The notes under the pieces were generated by a model, which was given only the letters and a program-made list of their open reading frames with translations, did no database searches and was not told where the DNA came from. Shown here piece by piece: positions 24,307-35,172 of a DNA stretch of 64,000 nt. The stretch's first letter is position 1. Every line of letters starts with the position of its first letter. Source of the stretch: Microlunatus antarcticus (GTDB lineage: Bacteria > Actinomycetota > Actinomycetes > Propionibacteriales > Propionibacteriaceae); the NCBI RefSeq assembly GCF_014193425.1, contig NZ_JACHZG010000001.1, forward strand, positions 2,976,001 to 3,040,000, read 5' to 3'. The translations under genes and the position numbers were made by a program.

Positions 24307-25515
24307 ATGCCGCACACCCCTGCCCCGTCGACCACTCCGGCCGACCAGCCCGAGGTCGAATTCATCAGCCTGATCAACGTCCGGGAGGCCGACGAGCTCA
24401 ACCCGCGCCCCGGCAGCGGCGTCGACCTCCGGTACCTCAAGCGCTACGCCCGCGCGCTGGAGGACGGCGGCTTCGACTACACGCTGGCGCCGTACGGCTC
24501 GAGCACCGCCGATCCGTTCACCGTCGCCGCCGCGGTGGCGCAGCACACCGAACGGATCCGGCCGATCATCGCGCTCCGACCGAACACGATCTACCCCACC
24601 GTCGCGGCCCAGCAGCTGGCCACGCTGGACCAGCTCTCCGAGGGCCGTGCGGTGGTGCACATCATCTCGGGCGGCAGCGACGCCGAGCAGGCCAGGCAGG
24701 GCGACTTCGTCACCAAGGACGAGCGGTACGACCGCTCGGAGGAGTACGTCGAGATCCTGCAGCGCTCCTGGACCGAGCGCGAGCCGTGGAACCACGATGG
24801 TCGCTACTACCGGTTCACCGACTTCGGCCCGGGCTTCCCGACCTACTCGGGCGGGCCGATCCCGGTGTCCATCGGCGGCTCGTCGGAGGCGGCGTACCGC
24901 GTCGGCGGCCGTCTCGGCGACATCTTCGGGCTGTGGGGCGAGCCGCTGGCCGAGACGCGCGAGCAGATCGAGCGGGTCGCCGCGGCCGCACGGGCGGCGG
25001 GGCGCACCGACGTCCCACGGACCTGGGTCACGTTCCGCCCGATCGTCGCGGCCACGGACGACCTGGCCTGGGAGAAGGCGCACCGCACGCTGGCGACGAT
25101 CGAGCAGACGTACGCCTCGGGGTCGTTCTTCCCCCGTCGGCTGCTCGGCGCGGGCGCGCCGCAGAACGTCGGTTCCCAGCGCGCGCTGGAGATCGCGGAA
25201 CGTGGCGAGCGGCACGACCGGGCGCTGTGGACCCGGACGGCCAAGGCCACGAACGGGGCCGGCGCCTCGACCGCGCTGGTCGGCAGCTACGAGACCGTCG
25301 CCGCGGCGATCCTCGACTACGTCGAGCTGGGCGCGTCGCTGGTGTCGGTACGCGGCTACGACAACCTCAACGACGCCATCGACTACGGCCGGTACGTGCT
25401 GCCGCTGGTCCGTCAGGAGCTCGCCCACCGGCGGGCGACGGGCCGGCGCGGCGAGGTCGTCGACCAGCCGCCGCTCCCTGTCCGTGAAGCCGCCCGGGAG
25501 CTGGTGCAGGCGTGA
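24307..25515 (+). CDS. LLM-class FMN-dependent monooxygenase (SsuD-like)
   Basis: A 402-residue bacterial-luciferase-like TIM barrel. Landmarks are EFISLINVREADE near the N-terminus, TERIRPIIALRPN, the flavin-binding segment HIISGGSDAEQARQGDF, the YDRSEEYVEIL helix and PVSIGGSSEAA. The SsuD/SfnG branch uses reduced FMN and O2 to cleave C-S bonds of sulfonates or sulfones and release sulfite. The ATG follows GAGGAA. Stop overlaps the next gene (GTGA). A flavin reductase that could supply FMNH2 is encoded at 32381. The exact substrate is not deducible. Confidence 0.85.
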   Translation: MPHTPAPSTTPADQPEVEFISLINVREADELNPRPGSGVDLRYLKRYARALEDGGFDYTLAPYGSSTADPFTVAAAVAQHTERIRPIIALRPNTIYPTVAAQQLATLDQLSEGRAVVHIISGGSDAEQARQGDFVTKDERYDRSEEYVEILQRSWTEREPWNHDGRYYRFTDFGPGFPTYSGGPIPVSIGGSSEAAYRVGGRLGDIFGLWGEPLAETREQIERVAAAARAAGRTDVPRTWVTFRPIVAATDDLAWEKAHRTLATIEQTYASGSFFPRRLLGAGAPQNVGSQRALEIAERGERHDRALWTRTAKATNGAGASTALVGSYETVAAAILDYVELGASLVSVRGYDNLNDAIDYGRYVLPLVRQELAHRRATGRRGEVVDQPPLPVREAARELVQA

Positions 25516-26729
25516 CGCTCACCGACCAGCGGCTCTCGCCGGGCCGCGCGAGACCGGCCTTGCCGACCGTCGACCTGTCCGACGACCACCTGGCCCGCGT
25601 CCGTGACGCCCTCGCCGCCACCGCCGAGGAGTACGACCGCAGCGCCGAGTTCCCCTGGGTCCCGCTGCAGGTGCTGCACGACGCCGGCTTCCTCCGACTC
25701 GGCATCGGCCCCGCGTACGGCGGCACGACGCTCACCGCGGTCGACGCCGTCCGCGTCTTCGGTGCCCTGGGCGCCGGTGACCCGTCGGTCGCGCTGATCG
25801 CCGCCATGACCGTGTTCCAGCACGCGCAGCAGAGCGCGACGCCGTGGTGGCCCGAGGACCTCTACGCCTCGGTCGTCGCCGACTCGCTCGACCGGCCGGT
25901 GCTGCTGAACGCCGTCCGCGCCGAGCCCGAGTGGGGCGCCCCGGCCCGCGGCGGCCTCCCGTCGACCACCGTCCGCCGCACCGCCGACGGCTGGGTGCTG
26001 AACGGCCACAAGGGCTTCGCCACCGGGTCCGAGGGGCTGGCGTACCACCTGGTCTGGGCGGCGACCGACGAGGCCGACCCGCTGCTCGCGCACGCGATCG
26101 TCCCGGCGGAGAGCCCCGGGATCCGGATCGAGAAGACCTGGGACCACCTGGGCATGCGCGCGACCAGCACCCACGACGTGGTCTACACCGACGTGGAGAT
26201 CCCGTTCGAGAACTTCAGGGGCACCCGGCACTCCGAGCTCCCCCGCGAGCTCTCCGCCGGCAGCCCGACTGGGCTCGCGATCGCGGCGCTCTACGTCGGG
26301 GTCGGCCGGGCGGCGCAACGCTTCTTCGTGCGGTTCGCCCACGAACGCGTGCCCACCTCGCTCGGCCGCCCCATCGCCACCACGGAACGCATCCAGACCG
26401 TGGCCGGCGAGATCGAGGCGCAGCTCGTCGGCGCCGAGGAGCTCCTGCTCGGCCTGGCGTCCCGCTTCGACACGGGCGACCCGGACGCCGCCCGCCGCGC
26501 CGGCGTGGCCAAGCTCCTCACCACCCGCGCCGCCACGACCGCCGTGCAGACGGCCCTGGCCGCGATCGGCAACCCCGCGCTCACCCGCCACCACCCGCTC
26601 GAACGGCACTTCCGCGACGTCCAGGGCGCCCGCCCGCACCCGCCGCAGGACGACGCCGCACTGCTGCTCGCCGGCCGCCGCTCCCTCGACGACCTCAGGC
26701 CCGACCCCACCGCAGGAGACCTCTCGTGA
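25512..26729 (+). CDS. Acyl-CoA-dehydrogenase-like flavin monooxygenase (SfnB/DszC type)
   Basis: A 405-residue protein with the acyl-CoA dehydrogenase fold: an N-terminal helical part (LQVLHDAGFLRLGIGPAYGG), a beta domain (GWVLNGHKGFATGSEGLAYHLVWA, DHLGMRATSTHDV) and a C-terminal helical part (TTRAATTAVQTALAAIGNP, HHPLERHFRDVQGARPHPPQDD). The last segment, with HPPQ, is typical of the SfnB/DszC group that oxygenates sulfur compounds rather than acyl-CoA thioesters. It starts at GTG 25512 and is coupled to both neighbours by 4-bp overlaps. Probable partner of the LLM enzyme. Confidence 0.82.
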   Translation: MTLTDQRLSPGRARPALPTVDLSDDHLARVRDALAATAEEYDRSAEFPWVPLQVLHDAGFLRLGIGPAYGGTTLTAVDAVRVFGALGAGDPSVALIAAMTVFQHAQQSATPWWPEDLYASVVADSLDRPVLLNAVRAEPEWGAPARGGLPSTTVRRTADGWVLNGHKGFATGSEGLAYHLVWAATDEADPLLAHAIVPAESPGIRIEKTWDHLGMRATSTHDVVYTDVEIPFENFRGTRHSELPRELSAGSPTGLAIAALYVGVGRAAQRFFVRFAHERVPTSLGRPIATTERIQTVAGEIEAQLVGAEELLLGLASRFDTGDPDAARRAGVAKLLTTRAATTAVQTALAAIGNPALTRHHPLERHFRDVQGARPHPPQDDAALLLAGRRSLDDLRPDPTAGDLS

Positions 26730-28405
26730 CCCGCCTCCCGTCCCTCCGTCCCCGCCGACGAGCCCGCCTCGTCGCCGTGGCCGCCGCCGCCCTGTCGACC
26801 GTGCTGCTCGCGGCCGGCTGCGGCGCGGGCACCACAGGAGCCGGGTCGGTGTCGCCGAGCGGCGTCCCCCGCAGCGGCGGCACGCTCGACCTCGCCTTCT
26901 GGCCCGACAACACCGCGTTCGCCTGCGTCGACCCCTTCCAGACGTACTGGATCGAGCACCGTACGGTCATCCGGAACGTCGCCGACTCGCTCACCGACCA
27001 GGACCCGGCGACGGGCAAGATCGTGCCCTGGCTCGCCACGAGCTGGAAGGTCGCGGGCTCGGGCAAGAGCTACACCTTCACGCTGCGCGACGGGGTCACC
27101 TTCAGCGACGGGACGCCGCTCGACGCGAGCGCGGTGAAGACCGCGTTCGACGGGAACGCGGCCCTGCTGAAGGAGCTCCCGACCGCGTACGGGGGCGTCT
27201 ACACCGCCGGGTACGCCGGGACAGACGTGATCGACGACCACACCGTGCGGGTCCGCTTCTCGACCCCGAACGCCGCGTTCCTGCAGGCGACGTCGACGAC
27301 CAACCTCGCCATCCTGTCGCCCGCCTCGTACAGCAAGACCCCCGAGCAGCGCTGCCTCGGGCAGGTCGTCGGGTCCGGGCCGTTCACGCTCGACTCCTAC
27401 CGACCGACCGAGGGCATCGACCTCAGCCGCCGTCCCGGCTACGCCTGGCCGTCGGCGCTGAACGCCCACGCCGGCGACGCCTACCTCGACCACATCAAGA
27501 TCAGCTACGTCGCCGAGGACAGCGTCCGCGTCGGCAACCTGACCAGCGGGGCGATCGACGTCGCCTGGCCGCGCAACCCGTTCGGGCCCGAGCAGATCGC
27601 CCAGCTCGAGGGCAACGGGGACAGCGTGCAGAGCCGGCCGCTCCCGGGCCCGGCGTCCGCGCTCTACCCCAACACCGCCCCCGGGCGTCCGCTCGCCGAC
27701 GCCGCCGTCCGCCAGGCGGTGCAGAAGGGCATCGACCGCGCGACGTACGCGCACACGATCTACGGCGCCGACTACCCGGTCGTCCAGGGCCCGTACGACA
27801 CGACCACCCCGTACGCCGTCTCGCAGGCGGCGGCGCTGGCCTACGACCCGGACGGGGCGAAGCGCCTGCTCGACGCGGCCGGCTGGACGCCGGGGGCGGA
27901 CGGGATCCGGGCCAGGGACGGGCAGCGCCTGACCCTGGTCGAGGCGATCACCACCGAGACCCCCGGCGACGTCCTGCTGCAGGACCAGCTGAAGCAGATC
28001 GGGATCGAGGTCCAGCTCAAGGTCAGCACGGTGGCCGAGCGGCCGTCCGTGATCACCTCGGGCGCGTACGACCTGATCGGCACCTACTACACCCGCGCGG
28101 ACCCGGGGGTGCTGCAGTGGATCCTCGACCCGGCCATCTCGGGGTCGAAGGCCCTGGCCCAGAACAGCCAGACCCCGGCGACGGCAGCCAAGATCAAGAG
28201 CCTCTTCGACGCCGGGATCGCGGAGACGGACGCGAAGGAGCGGGCCGAGGTCTACGCCGAGCTGCAGGAGCAGCTGGTGACGCAGGGGGTCAGCTTCCCG
28301 GTGTTCGAGCGGGTGCAGCAGGCGGGCCTCTCGCCGAAGGTGCACGGGTTCCGCTGGACGTCGGAGTCGTTCGGCTCCTTCTACGACGTCTGGCTCGACA
28401 GCTGA
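26726..28405 (+). CDS. ABC substrate-binding lipoprotein, family 5 (dipeptide/nickel type)
   Basis: A 559-residue lipoprotein precursor. The signal ends in LLAAGC with Cys at the lipobox. The mature part is a DppA/OppA-type family 5 binding protein: SWKVAGSGKSYTFTLRDGVTFSDGTPLDASAVK is its classic segment (partly quoted), and AVRQAVQKGIDR and AYDPDGAKRLLDAAGW follow. Start GTG 26726 overlaps the upstream stop. In this operon the ligand is probably a sulfur-containing peptide, glutathione-like compound or organosulfur molecule rather than ordinary dipeptides; that is inference from the leader peptide and monooxygenases. Confidence 0.88.
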   Translation: MTRLPSLRPRRRARLVAVAAAALSTVLLAAGCGAGTTGAGSVSPSGVPRSGGTLDLAFWPDNTAFACVDPFQTYWIEHRTVIRNVADSLTDQDPATGKIVPWLATSWKVAGSGKSYTFTLRDGVTFSDGTPLDASAVKTAFDGNAALLKELPTAYGGVYTAGYAGTDVIDDHTVRVRFSTPNAAFLQATSTTNLAILSPASYSKTPEQRCLGQVVGSGPFTLDSYRPTEGIDLSRRPGYAWPSALNAHAGDAYLDHIKISYVAEDSVRVGNLTSGAIDVAWPRNPFGPEQIAQLEGNGDSVQSRPLPGPASALYPNTAPGRPLADAAVRQAVQKGIDRATYAHTIYGADYPVVQGPYDTTTPYAVSQAAALAYDPDGAKRLLDAAGWTPGADGIRARDGQRLTLVEAITTETPGDVLLQDQLKQIGIEVQLKVSTVAERPSVITSGAYDLIGTYYTRADPGVLQWILDPAISGSKALAQNSQTPATAAKIKSLFDAGIAETDAKERAEVYAELQEQLVTQGVSFPVFERVQQAGLSPKVHGFRWTSESFGSFYDVWLDS

Positions 28406-29361
28406 TGCTCCGCTACGTCGTCGGTCGGGTCGCCCAGGCGCTGCTGGTGCTCTGGGCGGCCTACACCGTCACCTTCGTCGTGCTCTACCTGCTGCCCAGC
28501 GACCCGGTCGCGCTGATGCTGGCGGCCAACAACGTGGAGCTGGACTCCCTCACGCCCGACCAGGTCGCGGCCGCGCGGGCCCGGTTCGGCCTCGACCAGC
28601 CGGTCCACCTGCAGTACGTGCACCTGCTGGTCCGCGCCCTGCACGGCGACCTGGGGACGTCGCTGACCGCCCACGTGCCGGTCACGCAGCTCCTCGCGTC
28701 CCGGCTCCCCCCTACGCTGGTGCTCAGCCTCGTCGCCGTCGTCCTCGCCGTCGTCGGCGGCGTGGCCCTCGCCTTCCTCGCCGCGTACGTGCAGTGGCGC
28801 CCGGCCCGGCTCCTGCTGTCCCGGCTGCCGTCGCTCGGGGTCTCCCTCCCCACCTTCTGGGTCGGGCTGCTGCTCATCCAGGTCTTCGCGTTCACGCTGC
28901 ACTGGGTGCCGGCGACCGGCAACCTCGGCTGGCGCAGCCTCGTGCTCCCCGCGGTGACGATGGCGATCCCGACGTCGGCGAGCCTGGCCCAGGTCCTCAC
29001 CCGCAGCCTGCGCGACACCCTCGACGAGCCGTACGTCACGACCGCCCGGGCCAAGGGCCTGTCGCGCTTCCAGGTGCAGCTGCGTCACGCGAGCCGCAAC
29101 GCGGCCCTGCCGGCCCTGACCATCCTCGGCCTGCTCGTGGGCGCCACTGTGACCGGTGCGGTGACGGTCGAGACCGTCTTCTCCCGTATCGGGGTCGGGC
29201 GGCTCGCGGCCGAGTCGGTCCTCGCGCAGGACATCCCGGTGGTGCAGGGCATCGTCGTGGTCGCCGCCGTCGCCTTCGTCGGGGTCAACCTCCTCGTCGA
29301 CCTGCTGTACCCCCTCGTCGACCCGCGCGTCGTGCACGCGCCGAAGGTGGTCCGACCGTGA
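28405..29361 (+). CDS. ABC permease, DppB type
   Basis: A 318-residue permease with six spans. The N-terminal GRVAQALLVLWAAYTVTFVVLYLLPSDP pattern and the conserved ARFGLDQPVHLQYV are hallmarks of DppB/OppB. The EAA-like loop includes YVTTARAKGLSRFQVQLRHASRN, and the C-terminal VFSRIGVGRLAAESVLAQDIPVVQG is the usual end segment. ATG 28405 overlaps the preceding stop (TGATG). Forms a heterodimer channel with the next product. Confidence 0.9.
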   Translation: MLRYVVGRVAQALLVLWAAYTVTFVVLYLLPSDPVALMLAANNVELDSLTPDQVAAARARFGLDQPVHLQYVHLLVRALHGDLGTSLTAHVPVTQLLASRLPPTLVLSLVAVVLAVVGGVALAFLAAYVQWRPARLLLSRLPSLGVSLPTFWVGLLLIQVFAFTLHWVPATGNLGWRSLVLPAVTMAIPTSASLAQVLTRSLRDTLDEPYVTTARAKGLSRFQVQLRHASRNAALPALTILGLLVGATVTGAVTVETVFSRIGVGRLAAESVLAQDIPVVQGIVVVAAVAFVGVNLLVDLLYPLVDPRVVHAPKVVRP

Positions 29362-30289
29362 CCCTCGACGTCTCCCCCGTGTCCCCCGTCGTCCGCAGCG
29401 TCTCGCCGGTCCTGGCGGACCCCGTCCCGCCCCGGCGCCGGCTCCCGTCCGTCCGGACCAGCCCCGCGGAGCGTTCGCCCCGCCGCCAGCGCGCCCAGGC
29501 GCTGCTGCGACGACCCGGCTTCGTCCTCGCCGTCGCCCTCGTCGTGCTCGTCGTCGTCTCCGCCGTCGCGCCGAGCCTCTTCACCACGTACGACCCGTAC
29601 GCGACCGCCCCCGTCGACCGCCTGACGCCGCCGGGCGCCGCGCACTGGTTCGGCACCGACGAGCTCGGCCGCGACCTCTACACGCGCGTGGTCTTCGGCT
29701 CGACCCTCACCATCCAGGCCGCGCTCAGCGCCATCGTCATCGCGCTCGTCGCGGGGCTCGGCCTCGGCGTGCTGTCCGGCTTCTTCGGCGGCTGGGTCGA
29801 CGCGGTGCTGATGCGCGTGGTCGACGTGTCGCTGGCCATCCCGGGCCTGCTGATGGCCCTCGCCGTCGTCACGGCGCTCGGCTTCGGCACGCTGCCGGTG
29901 GCGATCGCGGTCGGCGTGGGGATCGTGCCGGGCTTCGCCCGGACGACCCGGGCCGAGGTCCTGCGCGTCAAGACGCTGCCCTACATCGAGGCCGCACGGG
30001 CGAGCGGCGCGACCCGGAGCCGGATCCTGCTGCACCACGTCCTCCCGAACGCGTGGGGACCCGTGGCCGTGCTCGCGGTCCTCGACTTCGGCGTGGCGAT
30101 CCTGTCGGTCGCCGCGCTCAGCTTCCTCGGCTTCGGCGCCGCGCCGCCCGCCGCCGAGTGGGGCACGCTGATCGCCCGCGGCCGCGACTACCTGGTCACC
30201 GCACCGTGGGTGTCGCTGCTGCCGGGCCTGTTCGTGGGGCTGGTCGTGCTGAGCCTCAACCACGTCGCCCGCACGCTAGAGGAGGTCCG

Positions 30290-30293
<4 letters not shown>
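29358..30293 (+). CDS. ABC permease, DppC type
   Basis: A 311-residue permease. After a 70-residue Pro/Arg-rich cytoplasmic N-terminus come a membrane span (FVLAVALVVLVVVSAVAP) and the DppC periplasmic signature HWFGTDELGRDLYTRVVFG. The ATPase-docking loop reads YIEAARASGATRSRILLHHVLPN. It starts at GTG 29358 in a GTGA overlap and ends in another with the ATPase gene. Confidence 0.9.
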
Positions 30294-31936
<1,643 letters not shown>

Positions 31937-31945
31937 GTCCTCCAC

Positions 31946-32033
31946 GTCCCACGGGCCTCAGGACTTTCACGTTCACGTGAAACTCTGCCGCTCAGCACGG
32001 CAGATATGCCGTGCAGAGCGTCAGTTTCCCGTG
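31946..32033. repeat. Palindromic intergenic repeat, copy A
   Basis: An outer part with TTTCACGTTCACGTGAAA is followed by an inner hairpin GCACGGCA-GATA-TGCCGTGC (31995-32014), with CTC/GAG extending the stem around an A:A mismatch. The first 39 bp (31946-31984) match the reverse complement of 43450-43490 with two substitutions and a 2-bp indel. It lies 10 bp after the ABC ATPase stop in a convergent gap and may serve as a bidirectional terminator or REP-like element. Confidence 0.75.
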
Positions 32034-32094
32034 GTCAGCGTCGGCGCTCAGCTGCCCCCTGGCGGCCGGGCGAGAGGACTCACCAGAGCTCGCT

Positions 32095-32163
32095 CACGAG
32101 GAACCGCTGACTCCGTCCACAGCTCCGCACGGAGCGGGTGGCGGGAGTCAGCGGTTCCTCGTG
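32095..32163. repeat. Large nested palindrome C in convergent gap
   Basis: Perfect 20-bp arms CACGAGGAACCGCTGACTCC (32095-32114) and its reverse complement (32144-32163) surround a 29-bp loop. That loop has its own hairpin GCTCC-GCAC-GGAGC (32122-32135). The arm shares CGCTGACTCC with palindrome D 85 bp further on. Confidence 0.85.
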
Positions 32164-32251
32164 GACGGGGCCGCGGTGGGCCCGACACCCGCTCTTGAGC
32201 CGGTCGGAGGGGGCGTGCTCAGCTACCCCCTCCCCTCCTCCCGTAGCGCAA

Positions 32252-32308
32252 GAAACGCTGACTCCCGACGACGATCCGTGAGGATCGGCGGTCGGGAGTC
32301 AGTGTTTC
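32252..32308. repeat. Large nested palindrome D in convergent gap
   Basis: The 18-bp arms GAAACGCTGACTCCCGAC (32252-32269) and 32291-32308 match at 17 of 18 positions. The loop contains CGATCC/GGATCG (32272-32277 / 32282-32287) as an inner hairpin. The arrangement copies palindrome C: a long outer stem with the ACGCTGACTCC core and a short apical stem. Confidence 0.85.
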
Positions 32309-32380
32309 GTACCGCTCGGGTCGGGGAGCGCCCCATCAGGAGCGCGGTCGGGGCGCGGGCGGACCCGTACGGGGCGGGCC

Positions 32381-32923
32381 TCAGAGGACCGAGTGGTCGC
32401 CGATGCCGTGGTAGCTGCGGTCGTGGTAGACGAGCGGGCTGGCGTCGTCCGTCGCGACGTCGGACTCCAGGGCCAGGACCGAGACCAGGAAGCTGCGTCC
32501 GACGGGCGTCCGCTGCAGGACCTCGCCCCGCACCCAGGCGGCGCTGCCGACCAAGACGGGCTCGCCGGTCGGGAGCTCGAACCAGTCCGTGGTCGCGAAG
32601 CGGTCGATGCCGCTGGTGGCGAACCGGGCCGAGAGCTCGACCTGGGCCGCGGTCAGGAAGTTGACGACCAGGGTCTCCGCGGAGGCCAGGGCGCGCCATG
32701 CGGACGAGGCCGAGTCGACCGAGAAGGCGAGCAGCGGCGGGTCCGCCGAGACGGAGATGACCGAGGTGGCGGTGAAGCCGACGGGCTTGCCGTCGACGAC
32801 GGTGGTGATCACGGCGACGCCGGCCGGGTGGCGGCGGAACACGCCCTTGAACGCGTCCGCACCCAGCGCGTCCCCGCTCCGGGCGGCGGCGCTGACGGCC
32901 GGGTCGTTCACGTCGACGCTCAT
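32381..32923 (-). CDS. Flavin reductase family protein (FMN:NAD(P)H, HpaC/DszD-like)
   Basis: A 180-residue flavin-reductase domain: FRRHPAGVAVITTVVDGKPVG, then TATSVISVSADPPLLAFSV (flavin-binding strand), and LVVNFLTAAQVELSARFA. YHDRSYHGI near the C-terminus is usual. Such proteins supply FMNH2 to two-component monooxygenases. The ATG at 32923 has GAGGAG. It is the last gene of a minus-strand operon and faces the LLM/SfnB operon across the palindromes, so it is the likely flavin supplier for both. Confidence 0.87.
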   Translation of the reverse strand: MSVDVNDPAVSAAARSGDALGADAFKGVFRRHPAGVAVITTVVDGKPVGFTATSVISVSADPPLLAFSVDSASSAWRALASAETLVVNFLTAAQVELSARFATSGIDRFATTDWFELPTGEPVLVGSAAWVRGEVLQRTPVGRSFLVSVLALESDVATDDASPLVYHDRSYHGIGDHSVL

Positions 32924-32950
32924 CGAGAGCTCCTCGGGGTGTTCACGGGG

Positions 32951-34333
32951 TCAGAGGGCCTTGCCGGGGTTCAGCAGGTTCAGCGGGTCGAAGACCGCTT
33001 TGATTCCGTGTTGCAGGTCACGCGAACGGGGGCCGAGCTCGGCGTCGAGCCAGCCGCGCTTGAGCAGGCCCACGCCATGCTCCCCGCTGACCGTGCCCCC
33101 GAGCCGCAGCGCGAGGGCGAACACGGCGTCGGCGGCCCGGTCGACAGCGGCGAGGTGGCCCGCGTCCTCCGAGGCGACGGCGATGATCGGGTGGAGGTTG
33201 CCGTCGCCGGCGTGGGCGAAGGTGAAGATCCGTACGCCGGTGCTCTTCGCGATGGCGGCCACCCCGCGGACCGCCTCGGCGAGCTGCGAGCGCGGGACCG
33301 CGATGTCCTCGATGAGGACGCGGCCGAGCCGTTCGATGGACGGGAGCGCGAGCCGGCGGGCGGACATCAGACGCTCGGCCTCGGCGTCGTCGGTGGTCAC
33401 CTGGACCTGGCCGCCGAGACGACGGAGCTCCGCGGCGGCGACGGCCAGCTCGGCCTCGGCCGCGAAGCCGTCGGTCTGCACGAGGACGAAGGCCTGCCCC
33501 CGGGTCGCGAGGTCCGAGCCCTGAGCGGCGTCGATCGCGGCCAGCGTGGCCCCGTCGACGAGCTCGAGCGTGGACGGCCGTACGCCGGCCCGGGTCACCG
33601 CGAGGGTCGCGGCCGTCGCGGCGTCGAGGTCGTAGAAGAACGCGGCGGCGGTGGCCACCAGGGTGGGGGCCGCGGTCAGGCGCAGGGTGGCCCCGACGAT
33701 CACGCCGAGCGTGCCCTCCGAGCCCACGAGCAGGCTCGTCAGGTCGTAGCCGGCCACGCCCTTCACCGTCGCTTGCCCGGTCTGCAGCAGGGTGCCGTCG
33801 GCGAGCACGACGTCCAGCGCGAGCACGGCGTCGCGCGTGACGCCGTACTTCACGCAGCGCAGCCCGCCGGCGTTGGTGGCGATGTTGCCGCCGATGGTCG
33901 AGATGGCCGCGCTGGCCGGGTCCGGCGCGTAGCGGAGCCCGTGCGCGCGGACGACGCGGTCGAGGTCGGCGGTCAGGACGCCGGGCTCGACCACGGCCAC
34001 CGCGTCGTCGGGACGGACGTCGACGATGCGGGTCAGGCCGCTGACGTCGAGCACCAGCGAGCCCTCGGCCGCGACCGCGCCGCCGGCCAGACCGGTCCCG
34101 CCGCCCCGCGTGACCACGGGCGTCCGGGTCGCCGTGGCGAAGCGCAGCACCTCCTGCACGTCGGCGACCGTGCCGACGCGGACGACGACGTCCGGCGAGC
34201 TCGTCGTCACCCAGCCCGAGCGGTCGTTGGCCGCGGCGGCGCGACTCGCCTCGTCGACCGCGACCACCGCGGAGGGCGAGAGGGCCGCCGCCAGCCCGGA
34301 CCAGTCCGACCGAGCGACCGTGCCCGCGGTCAT
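32951..34333 (-). CDS. FAD-linked 2-hydroxyacid oxidase/dehydrogenase (GlcD-like)
   Basis: A 460-residue protein of the FAD-binding PCMH/GlcD group. The FAD-binding segments are VTRGGGTGLAGGAVA and STIGGNIATNAGGLRCVKYG. The C-terminal FAD-oxidase domain has FTFAHAGDGNLHP and TVSGEHGVGLLKRG, typical of glycolate oxidase and D-lactate dehydrogenase. It oxidises a 2-hydroxyacid to the 2-keto acid. The ATG at 34333 overlaps the hydrolase stop (ATGA). Why it sits in a sulfur operon is unclear; removal of a hydroxyacid released from a substrate is one possibility. Confidence 0.88.
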   Translation of the reverse strand: MTAGTVARSDWSGLAAALSPSAVVAVDEASRAAAANDRSGWVTTSSPDVVVRVGTVADVQEVLRFATATRTPVVTRGGGTGLAGGAVAAEGSLVLDVSGLTRIVDVRPDDAVAVVEPGVLTADLDRVVRAHGLRYAPDPASAAISTIGGNIATNAGGLRCVKYGVTRDAVLALDVVLADGTLLQTGQATVKGVAGYDLTSLLVGSEGTLGVIVGATLRLTAAPTLVATAAAFFYDLDAATAATLAVTRAGVRPSTLELVDGATLAAIDAAQGSDLATRGQAFVLVQTDGFAAEAELAVAAAELRRLGGQVQVTTDDAEAERLMSARRLALPSIERLGRVLIEDIAVPRSQLAEAVRGVAAIAKSTGVRIFTFAHAGDGNLHPIIAVASEDAGHLAAVDRAADAVFALALRLGGTVSGEHGVGLLKRGWLDAELGPRSRDLQHGIKAVFDPLNLLNPGKAL

Positions 34334-35115
34334 CGCCCCGGACGCGCGGTCGACGTGGTCACGACGAGCGGCGCGAGGCCGCGGTCGTCCGCGGAGGAGA
34401 GCCGCAGGCGCTCGAGGAACAGGACCAGGGTCGCGGCGACGGAGCGGTGGGTCACGTCGTTCAGGATGTCGTGCCGTCCCTCGGCCACGACGTGGACCTC
34501 GGGCACGCCGGCCCCGCGGTAGACGTCGAGCACCGCGGGCAGCGGGCTGATCGCGTCGTCGGCGCCGTGCACGGCGAGGACGGGCACGCCCCGCAGGTCC
34601 AGGCTCCGCGCGAGCCGGGGCAGCACCGGGCGGTCGGCCAGGCTGCCGCGCGACGACTGCCGCATCACGCCCTGGTGGGTCGGGCAGGCGGTCCGCGCGC
34701 CGATCTCGTCCGTCGGCCAGGAGGCGCCTGCGGCGGGACCGCCGACGGGGAGCCCGGCCAGGACCAGCGCCGCGGGTCGGGCGTCGGCGGTACCGACCAG
34801 GTCGAGGGCGAGCCGGGCGCCGGTGTCGGAGCCGACGAGCACGACCGGGGCGACGAGCGCCGGGTCGGCGAGCAGGGCGGTGATCTCGGTGCGGGCGGCG
34901 GGCCCGGCGGGGTCGGCGGTGCTGACCACGACCACCCGGTACGCGTCGGCCGACAGCCGGGCGGCGAAGCGGGCGTAGACCTCCGGCGGCTCGCCCCGGC
35001 CGCCGAGCACGACGAGCGTCCCCCGCGGGTTGAGGCCGGCGGGCTCGCGCCACTCGACCGTGTCGAGCTCGGTGACGGCGTCGGGCCGGACGTCGGCGAG
35101 GGTGGTCGTGCTCAC
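34330..35115 (-). CDS. Alpha/beta-hydrolase fold protein with Asp in the nucleophile position
   Basis: A 261-residue alpha/beta hydrolase. The oxyanion region is VVLGGRGEPPEVY (about 35-47). The nucleophile elbow reads G95-S-D97-T-G99, so Asp rather than Ser occupies the central position, as in haloalkane dehalogenases and epoxide hydrolases. HGADDAISP (183-191) supplies the acid and GRHD (H215) the histidine. No lid domain is obvious. In operon with GlcD and the sulfurtransferase; substrate unknown. Ester hydrolase function should not be assumed. Confidence 0.8.
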   Translation of the reverse strand: MSTTTLADVRPDAVTELDTVEWREPAGLNPRGTLVVLGGRGEPPEVYARFAARLSADAYRVVVVSTADPAGPAARTEITALLADPALVAPVVLVGSDTGARLALDLVGTADARPAALVLAGLPVGGPAAGASWPTDEIGARTACPTHQGVMRQSSRGSLADRPVLPRLARSLDLRGVPVLAVHGADDAISPLPAVLDVYRGAGVPEVHVVAEGRHDILNDVTHRSVAATLVLFLERLRLSSADDRGLAPLVVTTSTARPGR

Positions 35116-35172
35116 GGGAGCTCCTGGGTGGTGCGGCAGAGGGAGGACAGGCAGGGCGGGCAGGTCGGGAGC

